Positions 11,334-12,169 of a stretch of 12,169 nucleotides of DNA are shown one piece after another. Made by a program: the position numbers and the translations under genes. The DNA is from Candidatus Fermentibacterota bacterium (lineage in GTDB: Bacteria; JAFGKV01): contig JAFGKV010000118.1 of assembly GCA_016928395.1 (NCBI GenBank), forward strand, positions 1 through 12,169. The letters are read 5' to 3'. The notes beneath the pieces were generated by a model. The model was not told the origin of the DNA. It searched no databases and saw only the letters and a list, made by a program, of their open reading frames with translations. Position 1 is the first letter of the stretch. The number at the start of each line of letters is the position of its first letter.

Positions 11334-11693
11334 GGATTCCCTCCTTCTGAGAGATAGATTCGCACCCGACACCTCGGGCACGGTGCACGCAAACTGGGGC
11401 AGTGCGTCACGAGTATGACGTCTCTCCCCCAAGCATCCCACGGGAGATGCCGATGGAGAACCCCGGATAGTGTCCATAATAGGCATTGAACGCCTCATGT
11501 GCAAACTCCGGCCCCGGCCAGTCGCTCCTTTTGTGCCGCGACGGGCCGAGCTACATTGACGACGGGTCATGCATCGCGTACGGCAGTGTGCCCCTCGGGT
11601 GCGACCCCCGGATGGATCTCGAAGACCCTGAGTAACTCGTGCGTCTAGGCACGTCACGCTCTGCATGGAGAGTCAGTGCACAGGGAGGATAGC
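11334..11693. other. Gap between divergent dodecin and phosphoesterase genes
   Basis: This 360-base stretch must hold the promoters of both divergent genes, but I see no convincing -35/-10 pair. On the minus strand, 11550-11407 is open for 47 codons with a protein-like composition (for example EAFNAYYGHYPGFSIGIS) but has no start codon or ribosome site, so it may be a relic of a gene. Nothing else is recognised. Confidence 0.3.
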
Positions 11694-12169
11694 ATGGCGC
11701 AAGAGAGGAAACTGACTCGACAGCGGCTGTCCGAACTCTGGGCGCGGGAGGATATTCCGATCCTGCCGCTGGCCGGGCGGCCCCTGGCCGTCCTCAGCGA
11801 CTTTCACTTGGGAAACGGCCACTGGGCCGATGACTTCCGCCACAATGAAGAGACCCTGTCCGCGGCCCTTACGCAGTACCAGCAGGACGGCTACTCGCTT
11901 ATCCTCCTAGGTGACATCGAGGAACTATGGCAGTTCGGCCTGACGGATGTTCTTGGCAGGTATGGGGAGACTATCTACGAACGACTCCGGGAATTTGGAC
12001 AGTTACGCATCCATCGCGTGTTCGGGAACCACGATATCGATTTGGCCTGGATGTCGGATCCTCTCTGGGAAACGACCGACCGACGACCTGCGCCCGAGGC
12101 CGTCAAACTGTCCGACGAGAAGGGAGTGCCGAGAATCCTGCTCGCCCACGGCCATCAAGGCAGTTTCGA
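11694..12169 (+). CDS. Metallophosphoesterase, UDP-2,3-diacylglucosamine hydrolase-like (3' end outside window)
   Basis: The first 158 residues of a calcineurin-type phosphoesterase are present; the gene runs off the right edge. The metal-binding blocks occur in order: SDFHLGNG (D36, H38), LGDIEELW (D74), GNHDID (N112, H113) and AHGHQGS (H152, H154). The GDIEELW form is close to the LpxH-type and related phosphoesterases that act on UDP-diacylglucosamine or other sugar-nucleotide/phospholipid substrates. An N-terminal extension of about 30 residues precedes the first block. GGGAGG (11683-11688) lies six bases before the ATG at 11694. Whether it is a true LpxH or a broader relative cannot be decided without the C-terminal half. 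Confidence 0.88.
   Translation, partial: MAQERKLTRQRLSELWAREDIPILPLAGRPLAVLSDFHLGNGHWADDFRHNEETLSAALTQYQQDGYSLILLGDIEELWQFGLTDVLGRYGETIYERLREFGQLRIHRVFGNHDIDLAWMSDPLWETTDRRPAPEAVKLSDEKGVPRILLAHGHQGSF

Overview
The window is GC-rich bacterial DNA with leaderless-free, Shine-Dalgarno-led genes. Two features suggest the FCB (Fibrobacteres-Chlorobi-Bacteroidetes) side of the tree or a nearby candidate phylum such as Eisenbacteria, Krumholzibacteria or Latescibacteria. They are a large exported FG-GAP protein with a FlgD/T9SS-like C-terminal domain (PNPF motif), and an Omp28-like exported thioredoxin-fold protein. This placement is inference; no rRNA or other phylogenetic marker is present.

1-4802 is a plus-strand thiol-redox and arsenical-resistance type operon. 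It contains the 3' end of an ArsR-family repressor, an ArsP-like (DUF318) permease, a small CPKC thioredoxin (ArsE-like), a DGC-domain cysteine-rich protein, a lipoprotein thioredoxin with a long Pro/Ala linker, a CcdA-like ArsG-family permease and an ArsF-family CxxC protein. Between the permease and the small thioredoxin sits an S23/IVP four-helix-bundle gene. It is bracketed by two arrays of 8-bp repeats in opposite orientation (TGGAATNN on the left, NNATTCCA on the right). This looks like an inserted element, and its left array supplies the permease stop codon.

4803-5018 separates convergent genes and holds a perfect 19-bp inverted repeat with a TATAAT loop. 5019-6014 (minus strand) is the most striking gene. 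It encodes an exported thioredoxin-like protein that reads as one 331-residue frame if a single in-frame UGA is decoded as selenocysteine. The UGA falls exactly on the first cysteine of the redox motif (TW-U-GSCP). It is followed at once by a hairpin that fits the bacterial SECIS pattern. A lipoprotein serpin (6244-7497, minus) lies next to it, separated by REP-like palindromic repeats.

7498-8493 holds a copy of a 74-bp dispersed palindromic repeat, then a VapBC toxin-antitoxin pair with a recognisable promoter and operator. 8743-10666 is an FG-GAP surface protein split over three frames by two apparent indels at homopolymer runs. 10667-11129 is filled with repeats: the second copy of the 74-bp element and three REP-like units, two of them in a roughly 104-bp tandem. 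A dodecin gene (minus) and the 5' part of a UDP-2,3-diacylglucosamine-hydrolase-like metallophosphoesterase (plus, cut by the window end) close the window.

The two findings most worth following are the candidate UxxC selenoprotein with its SECIS-like hairpin, and the four-helix-bundle gene inside inverted octamer arrays.
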